Assembly (NCBI GenBank): GCA_963699835.1
Contig: CAVOVJ010000009.1
Coordinates: forward strand, 1 to 64,000
DNA: 64,000 nucleotides
Origin: BM003 sp963699835
GTDB lineage: Bacteria > Pseudomonadota > Gammaproteobacteria > Steroidobacterales > BM003
Direction: 5' to 3'
Under the pieces are notes generated by a model. It was not told the DNA's origin. It was given only the letters and a program-made list of their open reading frames with translations, and ran no database searches. The position numbers and the translations under genes were made by a program. Positions 34,575 through 45,072 of the stretch are shown here, piece by piece. Positions within the stretch are counted from its first letter, which is position 1, and every line of letters starts with the position of its first letter.

Positions 34575-35713
34575 CCCGCTGCGGCCAACGCGTGGTCGAG
34601 ATCGGCGATAAGGTCGTCGCGGTGTTCGAGCCCGATGGAAAGCCGTAACAGCTCCTGCGGCGTGCGCGTATCCGGTCCTTCGATCGAGGCGCGATGCTCG
34701 ATCAGGCTCTCGACTCCTCCGAGACTGGTGGCGCGGGTAAAAAGCTCCGTTCTTGCTGCCACGGCCATCGCGGTATCGCGCGAATCAACACAGAATGAAA
34801 TCATCGCGCCACCGCTGGCCATCTGCCGCTGCGCCACCGCGTACCCCGCGCTGTCCGCTAGCCCCGGGTAATAGGTGGCGTGTACCCGCCGGTCCGTATT
34901 AAGGAAGTTTGCAACAACCTGCGCAGTCGCTGACTGCGCCTCGACCCGGCACGCCAGCGTGCGCAGGCTGCGCAGTAGCAGCCAGCACTCGAACGGCGGC
35001 AGAATCGCACCGGCCGCGCTCTGATAGGCGCGAATGCGCTGCCAGGTGTCGTCGTCGATGCGGGTAACAACCGCCCCGGCGGTCACGTCGCTGTGCCCGC
35101 CGAGGTATTTGGTGGCGCTGTGGACCACCAGATGAGCGCCGTGCAGCAGCGGGTTTTGCAGGACTGGCGTGGCAAACGTGTTGTCGCACGCAAGCAAGGC
35201 TCCGTGGCGCTCGGCCGCGTCGGCGAGATCGCGAATATCGCAGATTTTCAGCAGTGGATTCGATGGCGTTTCCACCCACAGCAATCGCGTCTCGGGGCGG
35301 ATTCGGTCAGCGAAAGCGGCGCCGGCCGCAGCATCGGCAAATTCAACTTCTATGTCGAGGCGCGGAACCAGCGTGCGCAACTGGCGCAGCGTGCCGTGGT
35401 AGGCATCGATTGCCGCCAGAACATGACTGCCCCGTGGCAGTGCCTGAAATACGGCCATCGTGGCCGCGGTTCCGCTGGCGAACACGCAGGCGTCCTTGCC
35501 GTGCTCGATATCGGCGAGGCAGCTCTGCAGAAGACGGCAGTTGGGGTTGCCGTCCCGGGTGTAGTTGTAACCGCCCGGGTAGCCGCCATCGGCGGCACGC
35601 TCGAAAGTGGTCGTCATGTGGATCGGAGCGACGACATCGCCGGTCGCGACCCGTGTCTGCCGCGGCGGATGAATCAGCCGTGTACGCAGATTGCGTTTCT
35701 GTTGCCTGCCCAT
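34571..35713 (-). CDS. PLP-dependent Cys/Met metabolism enzyme (cystathionine gamma-synthase/lyase-like)
   Basis: 380 residues, fold-type I PLP enzyme. GGYNYTRDGNPNCRLLQSCL near the N-terminus, FASGTAATMAVFQAL binds phosphate, WVETPSNPLLKICDI, DNTFATPVLQNPL, and SATKYLGGHSDVTAG with the Schiff-base lysine; TRATSLGGVESLIEHRAS closes the active site. Substrate (synthase or lyase, MetB/MetC/MetZ) cannot be fixed. Converges with the SRAP gene, overlapping it by about 4 bp. Confidence 0.9.
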   Translation of the reverse strand: MGRQQKRNLRTRLIHPPRQTRVATGDVVAPIHMTTTFERAADGGYPGGYNYTRDGNPNCRLLQSCLADIEHGKDACVFASGTAATMAVFQALPRGSHVLAAIDAYHGTLRQLRTLVPRLDIEVEFADAAAGAAFADRIRPETRLLWVETPSNPLLKICDIRDLADAAERHGALLACDNTFATPVLQNPLLHGAHLVVHSATKYLGGHSDVTAGAVVTRIDDDTWQRIRAYQSAAGAILPPFECWLLLRSLRTLACRVEAQSATAQVVANFLNTDRRVHATYYPGLADSAGYAVAQRQMASGGAMISFCVDSRDTAMAVAARTELFTRATSLGGVESLIEHRASIEGPDTRTPQELLRLSIGLEHRDDLIADLDHALAAAG

Positions 35714-35761
35714 CGCGACGCTCCCGCAGTCATACGATTGAGGACGCGGATTATGCCACCG

Positions 35762-37237
35762 CTACTGTGCCTCGGGGGCGAATGGAGCTTTCATCAAAGC
35801 CCGCCGCAATGGTGCGAGCTCAGCGCTCTCGTCGAAGTGCAACGTGTCACCGCGGCCGATCACGCCGAGCCGCAGCAGCAGCTCGTCCACGTCCGGGAAC
35901 TGATCGGACCCACGAAACCGTTGGGCGAGGGTGACGAACACCTCGTGCCCGACCAGTTCGTCCATGCGCTGCAAGGTCTGCTGCGCCGTCCACATGCGCG
36001 GAGACGGCAGGCAACATGCAGCGAGCCGGGAAAGCGCGAGATCCAGTGACAGGTCTGCGTCGATTTGCCTTAGTCGCATGTCAGCGATCAGCGCGATTGC
36101 CGCGCCGCTCCAATACACCCGCATGAACGCGCGCTCGCGCCGCATCGCGCGGCTCGCCTCGTCCAGCGAAACGCCGCGCCGGGTTCCGTCCCGTCCGCGT
36201 CCGAACCCGGCCACCAGCTTGCGCCAGGCGTCCGCCTCCGAAATAAGGCCGGCGCGCGCCCGTAAAACGTTTTGGTAATAACTGGCAAAGCCTTCGGACA
36301 GCCACGCATCGCGGCGGCTGATGTAGGGCAGCAGCATGTGCGAGAGTTCGTGCACCGCGGTCCAGTCGTCGTGCCACTCGTGTGACGGCCGGGTCTGGTC
36401 GAAATACAGATGCGCGGCAGGGCTGCCGCCGCGCAGCACCTGGCCCCATGGCACCGGCTCGGCCTGGCGGCCGACCGGTATCAGCAGCAGCTGCGTCTGT
36501 GGCAGTGGAAAGCGTCCATACAAAGTAGTTACCGCGCGGGCAGCCTCTTCCAGCCAGGCGGTCACCGCGGCGTTGTCGGCGGGCGGCGCTGCTACCGGTA
36601 TTGCGAGCCGCAATGTTGCACCGCCGACGGCCAGTTGGTGTATCGGAAACCGGCCGATTGCGATGCGTGCCGGCCAGCCCGGTGGGGTGTTGGTCAGACG
36701 AAACCGGGTGATGTTGCCGCGTCGCTCCAGCAGCGGCCATGGCGCTGAGACATTGACCCCTTGTGGCAGTTCGAAGCGAAGCTCCGCATCGTCGCGCAGA
36801 TGTGACGGACGCCAGAACCACAGACCCGGCGACACGATCAGCGTGTCGCTGTTTTCCTTGCTGTTGTCGCGCCGGCTGGCATCGGCGGCAGCGCGAATCG
36901 CGACCGAATACACGAAGCAGGCGGACTCATTATCAGTTTCCAGCGGGAGCGAGAGCGCCCCCGGCGACGGTGTAAACGTTCGCGCACCAGCGCGGATTCC
37001 GGGCGATACCAGGTATTGATAGGCTTCGTCGCTGCCGGCATGGAGCCGCTCGGGCGGTTCGTCGTGAAAACATGCCGCGACTGAGAGACGCGCCCAGTCA
37101 TCGCTCAACACAACACGATAGGATTGCGACGGCGCCTCGCCGGAGGTGGTCGCGGAATCAGCATGGCTGCCCGCGGCACAACCGAGTGCAAAAATCAGTG
37201 CGGCAGCCAGACGCGATGCGGGCGCATCCGGCATCAA
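35762..37237 (-). CDS. exported M1/M61-like zinc metallopeptidase
   Basis: 491 residues with an N-terminal signal peptide (LAAALIFALGCAAGSHA). Zinc site: VHELSHMLLP (HExxH) and, 18 residues on, WLSEGFASYYQ (third ligand Glu), as in gluzincins of the M1/M61 group. The first 200 residues are beta-rich. No PDZ domain is seen. Probably periplasmic or outer-membrane-associated. It overlaps the upstream gspB stop by four bases and so belongs to the exeA-gspB operon. Confidence 0.8.
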   Translation of the reverse strand: MMPDAPASRLAAALIFALGCAAGSHADSATTSGEAPSQSYRVVLSDDWARLSVAACFHDEPPERLHAGSDEAYQYLVSPGIRAGARTFTPSPGALSLPLETDNESACFVYSVAIRAAADASRRDNSKENSDTLIVSPGLWFWRPSHLRDDAELRFELPQGVNVSAPWPLLERRGNITRFRLTNTPPGWPARIAIGRFPIHQLAVGGATLRLAIPVAAPPADNAAVTAWLEEAARAVTTLYGRFPLPQTQLLLIPVGRQAEPVPWGQVLRGGSPAAHLYFDQTRPSHEWHDDWTAVHELSHMLLPYISRRDAWLSEGFASYYQNVLRARAGLISEADAWRKLVAGFGRGRDGTRRGVSLDEASRAMRRERAFMRVYWSGAAIALIADMRLRQIDADLSLDLALSRLAACCLPSPRMWTAQQTLQRMDELVGHEVFVTLAQRFRGSDQFPDVDELLLRLGVIGRGDTLHFDESAELAPLRRALMKAPFAPEAQ

Positions 37238-37980
37238 TTGCGCGGCAGGAGGAAACGCTGGCCCTGGTACTGGAGTATGGCTCCATCCGGGGTAATTTCT
37301 TCGACTAGCGGCCCCTCCTTGAGCCGATCGCCTTCGTTGTACTTGCCCATGTTGATGAATACGAATCGATTGGCCGGGACCGCGTCATAGACGTGAATCT
37401 CCACGGCCATGTCCGGAACATCCAGCCCGCCCAGACGTGCTTCGTTGAGACTCGGTACATTCGCGGAGCTGCTGGGCGCCATTCTGCGCGGCGTCCGCGG
37501 CTCCGGACTGGCGTCGAGTGCCGTATCTTCGTAAACCACCGAGCCTCGTGTTGGTTGCGCTGGCACGGAGCTGACCGGTGCGCTCTTCGCGACCTGGCTC
37601 GGCGCTGCCTCCCCGCGTAATGACCGGACCTCGCCGCGCGACTCCGTTGACGCCGGTGGTCGCGCGGCGGCAGTCTGCTCGCGCACGGGCTGTTGCGGCT
37701 GCTGCGCCGGTTCGGCTTCGGCGGGCGCGAGATAGGGTTTTTCGGCGACCGTAACCGAAGTCACTGACGGTGGCGGTTGCGTCGCAATGGAGGTCTCACG
37801 ATTCCATAGTGACAAGCCAATTACTACGATCAGGTTCAGCAACAGGAGTGCGCCGAGGACGATTACCCAGCGCGGGATTCCCTCGCCTTCCTGGGCAACG
37901 CGGACGTGGGCGAGATCCGGCCCGATCCGGTCCTGTCGTTCGTGCTCGGATTTCCGCAGCGCATCGAGTATGAAAGACAT
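37234..37980 (-). CDS. gspB: type II secretion assembly factor GspB
   Basis: 248 residues from the ATG at 37980; the motif MSFILDALRKSEHER is diagnostic of the GspB/ExeB N-terminus. A single TM helix (WVIVLGALLLLNLIVVIGLS) is followed by a Pro/Ala-rich linker of about 110 residues. The C-terminal GspB domain (VPANRFVFINMGKYNEGDRL, EEITPDGAILQYQGQRFLL) comes last. With ExeA it helps insert the secretin GspD through peptidoglycan. No other T2SS genes lie in the window. Confidence 0.88.
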   Translation of the reverse strand: MSFILDALRKSEHERQDRIGPDLAHVRVAQEGEGIPRWVIVLGALLLLNLIVVIGLSLWNRETSIATQPPPSVTSVTVAEKPYLAPAEAEPAQQPQQPVREQTAAARPPASTESRGEVRSLRGEAAPSQVAKSAPVSSVPAQPTRGSVVYEDTALDASPEPRTPRRMAPSSSANVPSLNEARLGGLDVPDMAVEIHVYDAVPANRFVFINMGKYNEGDRLKEGPLVEEITPDGAILQYQGQRFLLPRN

Positions 37981-37984
37981 CGGC

Positions 37985-39723
37985 TCAACTGTCCTCGGTG
38001 AGCAACGGCGTGTTCGGCGAGCCGAGTTCGGTCGCCAGTGCGATTTGAGTGCGCGCGCCGACAATGCCGTCGGCAGCCAGCTGGCGCCGGCGCTGAAAAT
38101 TACGCACATGTTCGGCAAGAACGTCGTCGAACAGAGCCGGGTCCTCAGTGGGAAGGGGACTGCCGTCTATCGACTCGAGGCTGCGCCGCAATTTGACGAC
38201 ATCGTCATTACGCATGCCGACCGACAGCGTCGGCGCAACCGTGTAGGGCCGCCAAAGCAGCAGATAATCGCCGTCCCAGTAGGTAGTGAGATCGGCGACG
38301 CTGATCCGGTGGCGTTCGCCGCCGATCAGAAGCTCCGCCTCGTCGAAACTGAGACCGGCCAGTACCAGTTGGTGGGTCTGGCCGGCGCGATCGCGTAACG
38401 ACATGATCGCCGGCCGGTTTAGCTTGCGCAGACTGCCGAGTGCACCCTGCTGGAACATGCAACGCAGGCCCGCGTCCTGAGCCTGGTCGCAGGCCAGCCC
38501 GGCGCCCGGAAGATATTCTATCGACCACAGCGAGAACAGGCCGTGAAAGGCGGAATCGGTGTCGGTCTGTCCGGAGAATGTCGCCAGCAATTCGCCCAGA
38601 TCGGGTTGCGGCAGGTGGAGGCAGTGCCGGGGCCGGTTCGACAGCGGCGGCTTGCGTGGTTGCCTGTGACGTCGCCGGCTTCGCCGGTTCGGGCGCGGAC
38701 GACAAGGATTGCGGCGGTCCGGTCACAATTTCTTGGCATTTTCACCGGATCCGGCGTGGATGCGGCCGGCAATGTCTCCGCAGACAGCGCCTCCGTGGAC
38801 GCAGCGGGTTGTACGCCGCGCCACTGACGATACGCCTGCGTCAGTCCGAACCCGATCAGTAACGCCGCCGCGATGCTTGCGGCAACTCCGAGCCAGGGCC
38901 GCCACGGCGGCTGGTAGGTACCGCCGAGAACCTCCGCGGCGGCGGATCGCACCAGCGCTGGCGTCACCTGTTTGCGCTCGCTGGAGTAGGCGCCGAGCAA
39001 TGCCCTGTCGGCAATCACGTTCATCAGTCGCGGCACGCCGCCGGCAAGGTGATGCACGGTCTGCAGCGCCGCGGGCCGGAAAATCTCGGTCGTCGCGCCG
39101 GCGACCTGCAGCCGATGGCGCAGATACTCAATGCTCTCCGAGCGCACCAGTGGATCGAGGTGGTAGCGTCCGGTAATCCGTTGCGCAAGCTGGCGCAGAT
39201 CGTTGCGGCCGAGTAATTCGCGTAACTCCGGCTGGCCGATCAGGATGATCTGCAGCAATTTCTGTTTGGCGGTTTCGAGATTCGTCAACAGACGCACCTG
39301 TTCGAGCACGTCGGCGCTCAGGTTTTGCGCCTCGTCGACGATCAGCACGACCCGCCGGCCTTCGGCGTGCGCCTCGAGCAAGCGTGTATTCAGGGCATTG
39401 ACCATTTCACGCGGCGAGGCGTCGTTGCCGAGCGGCGCATGGATCTCATGACAAATCGCGGCGAGAAACTCGTTCGATGACAGGCGCGGGTTGAGGATCA
39501 GTGCAACATCGACGTGAGTGGGCAGTTGCTCGAGCATACTGCGGACCAGTGTAGTCTTGCCCGTGCCGACCTCGCCGGTCAGCTGGATAAAACCGCCGCT
39601 CTCGGTGACACCGTAAAGCAAGTGGGCCAGCGCTTCCGCGTGGCGTTCGCTGAGATACAGGTATCTCGGGTCCGGGGTTATCGAGAATGGCTTTTCTTTG
39701 AGGCCGAAATAGCTCGTGTACAT
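37985..39723 (-). CDS. exeA: ExeA/GspA AAA+ ATPase with peptidoglycan-binding C-terminus, two frameshifts
   Basis: MYTSYFGLKEKPFSITPDPR is the classic ExeA start. Walker A GEVGTGKTTL, Walker B VVLIVDEAQNLS, sensor ILIGQPELRELL. A TM helix (WLGVAASIAAALLIGFGLTQ) follows. The frame then changes near 38730 and 38595; the restored C-terminus reads WSIEYLPGAGLACDQAQDAG, then DGDYLLLWRP and VRNFQRRRQLAADGIVGART (a peptidoglycan-binding domain), to the stop at 37985. About 579 codons, as in ExeA. It partners GspB. The breaks fall in a low-complexity Pro/Ala linker. Confidence 0.85.
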
Positions 39724-39795
39724 AGGTCTGACGTAAACCTGTCCGTCAACGGTCAGGGCCGCATTGTAGCAGGCGCCGCGCGTTCTCCATGAGTA

Positions 39796-40959
39796 TCAGC
39801 GCAAGCTTCTGGCCGGCACCAGCGCCGTGTCGCCGTAGCGTTCGTTGACCGCGTCGATGGCCCCGTCGATCCGATCGCCCGGACCCTGCGTCTCGGCGTC
39901 GAACAGGCCGAGCTGCCCGGCGGAAGATAATTTGCCCAGCCCGACCCCGAGCAGGCGCAACGGCAACCCCGGATTCTCGCCAAGCCATGAGCGCAGCAAA
40001 TCGGTTGCCGCATCGTGGATGCGTTCGCGGCTCGCGGTCGGCGGCCGCAGCGTCGTCTGCCGGCTTGCCGTGCGGAACCTGTGGTCGCGGATTTTCAGTG
40101 ATACCACTGCGGCCTCGAGCTTTTGCTTGCGCAGACGCCCGGTGCTCTGGTCGGCCAGTCGCGACAGGACCCGGAACAACTCGGCGCCGTCGCTGATGTC
40201 GTGGACGAACGTCGTTTCCGCGCTGACCGACTTCGCGACGCCGTGACTATGCACCTCGCGCTCGTCATGGCCGCCCGCCCGCTGCTGTGTCGTATGCCAG
40301 TGACGCCCGAAAACCGGATGCAATATGTTTTCGCCGGCAACGCGCAGCTCACCGATCGTTTTGATGCCGGCATCGTGGAGACGGGGCACGGTGCGCGGGC
40401 CAATCCCGGGAATCCGCTGCACCGGCAAAGGGTCCAGCGTGGCATGTACTTGCGCCGCAGTGACGATCCGCAAGCCGTCCGGCTTGTCGAGATCCGAGGC
40501 AATCTTTGCCACCAGTTTATTGGGGCCTACGCCAATGGACGCGGTGAGCGCGAGTTCGCGCTCGATCCGCAGTTTCAGTTGTATCGCGGTTTCGTGTGCG
40601 GCCGCCGAACCTGCAACTGACCCGCTCAGATCGAGAAACGCTTCGTCGAGCGAGAGCCCTTCGACCACAGGAGTGAAGTCCGCGAAGATATCGAAAATCT
40701 CTCGCGAAACCTTCTGATAATGACGCATGCGCGGGCGCACCCGCACCGCTTCCGGGCATCGCCTCAGTGCCTCTGCCATCGGCATTGCCGAGCGCACGCC
40801 GAAGCGGCGTGCCTCGTAGCTCGCCGCGGCAACCACGCCACGGCGTTCGCTGCCGCCGACGACAACAGGCAAGCCAAGCATCTCCGGATGATCACGTTGC
40901 TCTACCGAAGCATAGAAGGCATCCATATCGACATGAAAAATGCAGCGATTGTTACTCAT
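39796..40959 (-). CDS. dinB: DNA polymerase IV (Y-family translesion polymerase)
   Basis: 387 residues. CIFHVDMDAFYASVEQRD holds the first catalytic Asp; SLDEAFLDL holds the Asp/Glu pair. The fingers segment VVVGGSERRGVVAAASYEAR, a helix-hairpin-helix region (RIPGIGPRTVPRLHDAGI) and a C-terminal little finger are present. The clamp-binding peptide QLGLFD lies about 40 residues from the end, followed by a further tail. Error-prone bypass synthesis, usually SOS-induced; no LexA box was recognised upstream. Confidence 0.93.
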   Translation of the reverse strand: MSNNRCIFHVDMDAFYASVEQRDHPEMLGLPVVVGGSERRGVVAAASYEARRFGVRSAMPMAEALRRCPEAVRVRPRMRHYQKVSREIFDIFADFTPVVEGLSLDEAFLDLSGSVAGSAAAHETAIQLKLRIERELALTASIGVGPNKLVAKIASDLDKPDGLRIVTAAQVHATLDPLPVQRIPGIGPRTVPRLHDAGIKTIGELRVAGENILHPVFGRHWHTTQQRAGGHDEREVHSHGVAKSVSAETTFVHDISDGAELFRVLSRLADQSTGRLRKQKLEAAVVSLKIRDHRFRTASRQTTLRPPTASRERIHDAATDLLRSWLGENPGLPLRLLGVGLGKLSSAGQLGLFDAETQGPGDRIDGAIDAVNERYGDTALVPARSLR

Positions 40960-40963
40960 GCGA

Positions 40964-42396
40964 CTACAGCGTCAGTGCGGTGATGATGACGGTCAGCGTA
41001 AACGTGATGACCAGGCAGGTGAAATAGCCGATGCCAAGCAACAGGTATTTGAATGTTGTTGCAAGACGGCCCTGCCCATAGACGCGGCGCATCGCCAGGA
41101 ACAGGTAGACCGGGATGTAAATTGCCACAATCGCGGTCGCGATCGTGGCAATCGACTCCGGGGCCCGCAGGCTGTCGACGGTAAAACCGACGGTCATCAG
41201 CAGCACCATCGCGAGGAAGAAAAACGCATGGTAGTGAACGAAAAACAGGAGATGCTCGACGTAATAGCGTTTCGACAATGGGTAGAGGAACTTCATCAAC
41301 AGTGCGATCAGCGGGAGGAAGAAAAACATCATCGTCGGAATGTTGCGCAAAAATTCGCGAACAGCGGTTGCACCGTTGTCAGCCCGTACCTGGCGGCACA
41401 CTTCCTCGAGGTGTTCCTCGGTCAGACGGCGGTCGAGCCAGCCGAGGCCGGTCTTCATGACATCCACGTCGAGGTCGCAGTCCTCTTTTTCTTCCTCGTC
41501 GTTCCCGGTCTTTCGCGGCGTCGTTTTCGTTTTCGCCGGCCGGAGGCGGGCGTCTGCGGCGGGGAGGTCGGTTTCGCATCCGCCGGGTCGGTAACCGTTG
41601 CGGGCTGGGGCGAGGAATCCTCAGCGGTGTTGCGGCTGGCCGCCTTTGCCGCCGGATCGTCACCGCTGTCGGGCTCGGCGTCCGCTCCGTCGTCGCCAAT
41701 CGTTGCCGTTACCGAAGGCCCGCCGTCGTCGTCGGCCACGATTTTTATTCCGTCGCTATCGCTGAACAACGAAATCAGCAGGAAGAACAGTACGGAAATC
41801 ACCAGGTACATCCGGAACGGCGGCATATAGCGGACCCGCCGGCCCTCGAGGTACTCGAGGGTCAGGTGGCCCGGTTTGAACAGCAGCGGCATGAGGCTGC
41901 GCCATAGGCGTGAGTCGAGTTCGAAGACGTCACCGAACAGATCGCGGAGCAGTTCCCAGACCGTGATCATGCGAACTCGCGCGCGTTGACCGCAGTTACT
42001 GCAGTACTGACCTTTCAGGGCGAAATCGCAATTCCGGCAATGGCTGCCTTCATCACTGTGTTCGTGATCGCTTCGATTGCCGTCGGAGAGAATACGGCGG
42101 TTCGCGATCATCCGCGTACCGAACCTCTCCTGGGCATCTGCCCGCATCCTCTCCGCGTCGTCACGCAGATAGCGGTCGAGGTCGGCGCGGCTTTGGACGG
42201 TGTAGTGCACGACGCGGCGGACGGAGGGCGGGCCGACGCCCTCGCTTTCGTCGCCCGCTGTGAAAATCCGGGCTTCGACGAAGCCCGGCAGCGTAAGCAT
42301 CGCTTCCACGTGCCGCTCAAGCCACCGGTCGAGCTGGGTGGCGGCGTCAGCGTCGATGTCGAGGCTGACCTCGTAAATGACGGCACCGCTATGCAT
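40964..42396 (-). CDS. DUF4286-DUF3667 protein, apparent in-frame fusion, one frameshift
   Basis: From the ATG at 42396 (MHSGAVIYEVSLDID) the first 110 residues are a DUF4286 domain (RWLERHVEAMLTLPGFVEAR, VHYTVQSRADLDRYL). The same frame runs without a stop into a DUF3667 protein: zinc ribbon CRNCDFALKGQYCSNCGQR, then LEYLEGRRVRYMPPFRMYLV and a TM helix, and an acidic/basic linker. A frame change near 41500 leads to a C-terminal half with several TM helices (FFFLPLIALLMKFLYPLSKR, ATTFKYLLLGIGYFTCLVIT). No start codon for a separate DUF3667 gene is in frame nearby. Either a natural fusion, or two genes joined by an indel. Functions unknown. Confidence 0.6.
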
Positions 42397-42455
42397 CGGC
42401 CCCGCACTCCCCCGCGGTATCACACAGCCGTCATAGTGCCCGACAGTGCGGGCCT

Positions 42456-44990
42456 TCATCCAGCGCCGACGGGCTCCTGGCTGTCGGTGACTGGCTCCGG
42501 CGCTGGTTTCGGCGCGGTTGTCGCAACCTTTTTCCCGCGCCGGCGGCGCAGTCGCTTTTCGCGCAGGCGCCGGCTGCTGGGCCCGGGTGCCGAGTTCGTG
42601 CGATTCGAAATCGTCGACCGCGATCAGTTCCATGACGCGGGCATCGAAAGCAGCCAGCCGGGCAGTCTCTTCGGCGCTGAGCAGTCCCGCTTCTTCCGCC
42701 TGTTGCAACTGCGCCGCGTACTCGGGAGCATCAACCTTGCCGCTCTTTTGCGCCTCGCGCATTTTGCGCTCCAGCGGTTCGATCTGCACGGCTTCCTCGA
42801 GCGCAGCTTGCAGCATGCCGAGAGGATTGTTGGCAACCTGCTCATCGTAAATCCCGGCGCACAGGCGGTCGCGGGTCTCGGTCGGGCTGAGGACCAGTTC
42901 CACGACGCGGCGGGAGAGCAGGTCGGACGGTGCGGAATAGGTACGCCCGCGGGGGAATATCAGTACCCGCAGAAGGGCCGCCACGCCACGATTTGGCAGG
43001 TTGCGCAGCAAGCTGTGCAGCTGCTCCTGGGCCTGGTAGAGCAGGTGGCGGCAGCCCATTCCACGATCGGTAGATCGGCCGCGGTGCGACCCTGGTTCTC
43101 ATAGTGCTTCAGTACCATGGACGCCAGATAGTTGAAGCTCAACACGTCGCCGAGGCGAGCGGAGAGCGCTCCTTGCGCTTCAGGGCCCCGCCGAGCGTCA
43201 GCATGCATACGTCGCTGCCAGCGCGAACGCGGCGCTGTAGCGGTTGATCTGCTGATAGTAGCGGCGCGTGGGCCCGCGCCGGGCACGTCTAAACGTGCCT
43301 GGGTAACCCCATCACAAAAGCACGAGCGGCGTTGGAAATGGCGTAGCCGATATGGCCGGATACTGCCGTGTCGAACGCCTCAAGGCCGCGCGCGGTCCCG
43401 GTCTGCACCGCATGGATTTCGCGCAGCACAAATGGATGGCAGCGGATTGCGCCCTGACCGAAGATGATCAGACTGCGGGTCAGAATGTTGGCGCCTTCCA
43501 CCGTAATCGCGATCGGTACCGATTGGTAGCCGCGGGCAAGGTAGTTACTCGGGCCGAGCATGATGCCCTTGCCACCCTGCACGTCCATGGCATCGTTGGC
43601 CACCTGCCGACCCATCTCCGTGTTGTGATATTTGAGAATGGCCGAGGCACCGCAGGTTTCTCGCCCGCATCGATGGCGGCAGCGGTTACGCTGGGGGCCG
43701 CGTCATGATGTAGTCATTGCCCGGATTCGCGCTAGTGCCTCGTCGACACCGCGAAATTTGCCTATCGGCAGGCCAAACTGTCGCCGTATCCGTGCGTACG
43801 CACCGGAGGCATAGACGGCGGCCATGGCGCCGCCGCGGGTTGCTGGGCAGCGTGATGCCGCGACCCACCGATAACAACTCCACCAGCATGCGCCAGCCCT
43901 GGCCGGCCATCTCCGGCCCGCCGATGATGTAGTCCAGCGGCACGAATACGTCTTTGCCACGGGTCGGCCCGTTCTGGAACGGAATGTTGAGCGGGAAATG
44001 TCGGCGGCCGATTTCGCACGCCCGGGCGTTGGTCGGGATCAAAGCGGCGGTGATGCCATATCGTCCTGGTCGCCCAACAGGTGATCAGGATCGTAGAGCT
44101 TGAAGGCCAGCCCGAGCACTGTGGCGATCGGCGCCAGGGTGATGTAGCGCTTGTCCCAGTTAAGCCGAATGCCGATGACCTCCTCGCCGTCATACTCAGC
44201 TTTGCAGATCACCCCGGTATCGGTGATGGCTGTCGCGTCGGACCCGGCGCGGGGCGAGGTGAGGGCAAAGCATGGGATTTCGTCGCCACTGGCGAGGCGT
44301 GGTAGCCAGCGCTGCTTCTGTGCGTCCGTTCCGTAGTGAAGCAACAGTTCGGCGGGGCCGAGGGAGTTGGGCACGCCGATGGTGGAGGCGGCCGTTGCGC
44401 TGCGGCTGGCGATCTTTGCAAGGACCGTGGCATTGGCCAGTGCGGAGAAACCCAGGCCGCCGTATTCCTCGGGGATGATCATGGCGAAGAAACGCCTTTT
44501 TGATAAACTCCCATACCTCAGGGGGCATGTCCATCAGCTCGTGGGTGATCTGCCAGTCGTCGAGCATGGCGCAGAGCTCTTCCGTGGGGCCATCCAGAAA
44601 CGCCTGCTCCGCTGACGTCAACCGTGGCGCCGGCATGGCCATCAACTTGTGCCAATCGGGCATTCCGGAAAACAGTTCGCCTTCCCACCACACGGTGCCC
44701 GATTCTAAAGCCTCACGTTCGGTACGCGACATCGAGGGCAGCATAGTGCGGTACATGGCCAGCAAACGCCTGGTGACGTAGTCGCGACGCAGATCCGGAA
44801 TGTTGAGCAGCACCATCCCGGCGAATGCGATCCACAGCACGGTCATCCAGAGGAAACCGCCGTCGCCCATCAACGAGTACAAAACCAGGGCGATACCGGT
44901 AGCGACAGTCGCGCTGCGCAGCTCCACCCTTCGGTAGGCCAAAGTCAGTGCGCCCCCCAAAAAAACGGCTAACCAGAAGATGCTTTGCAC
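42456..44990 (-). pseudogene. fadE: acyl-CoA dehydrogenase FadE, multiple frameshifts
   Basis: From a GTG at 44990 (QSIFWLAVFLGGALTLAYRR) the six-to-eight pieces in different frames follow the long FadE protein (about 815-845 residues). N-terminal TM segments come first, then WWEGELFSGMPDWHKLMAMP, IIPEEYGGLGFSALANATVL, NWDKRYITLAPIATVLGLAF, QNGPTRGKDVFVPLDYIIGG, QGGKGIMLGPSNYLARGYQS, and the C-terminal FadE-specific domain (LHSLLRNLPNRGVAALLRVL, VMELIAVDDFE). The restored end has a stop at 42456. FadE catalyses the first step of fatty acid beta-oxidation. Breaks lie near 44500, 44045, 43870, 43700-43620, 43280, 43080 and 42550. As sequenced it cannot be translated intact. Confidence 0.75.
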
Positions 44991-45072
44991 GTCACCGTCT
45001 CCGTGCGTCTGTGCGACTGCTCGCGAGTGACCGCTATGAGGGAGGGCTCGGGGAGGCTTTGCGCCGCGGGTC

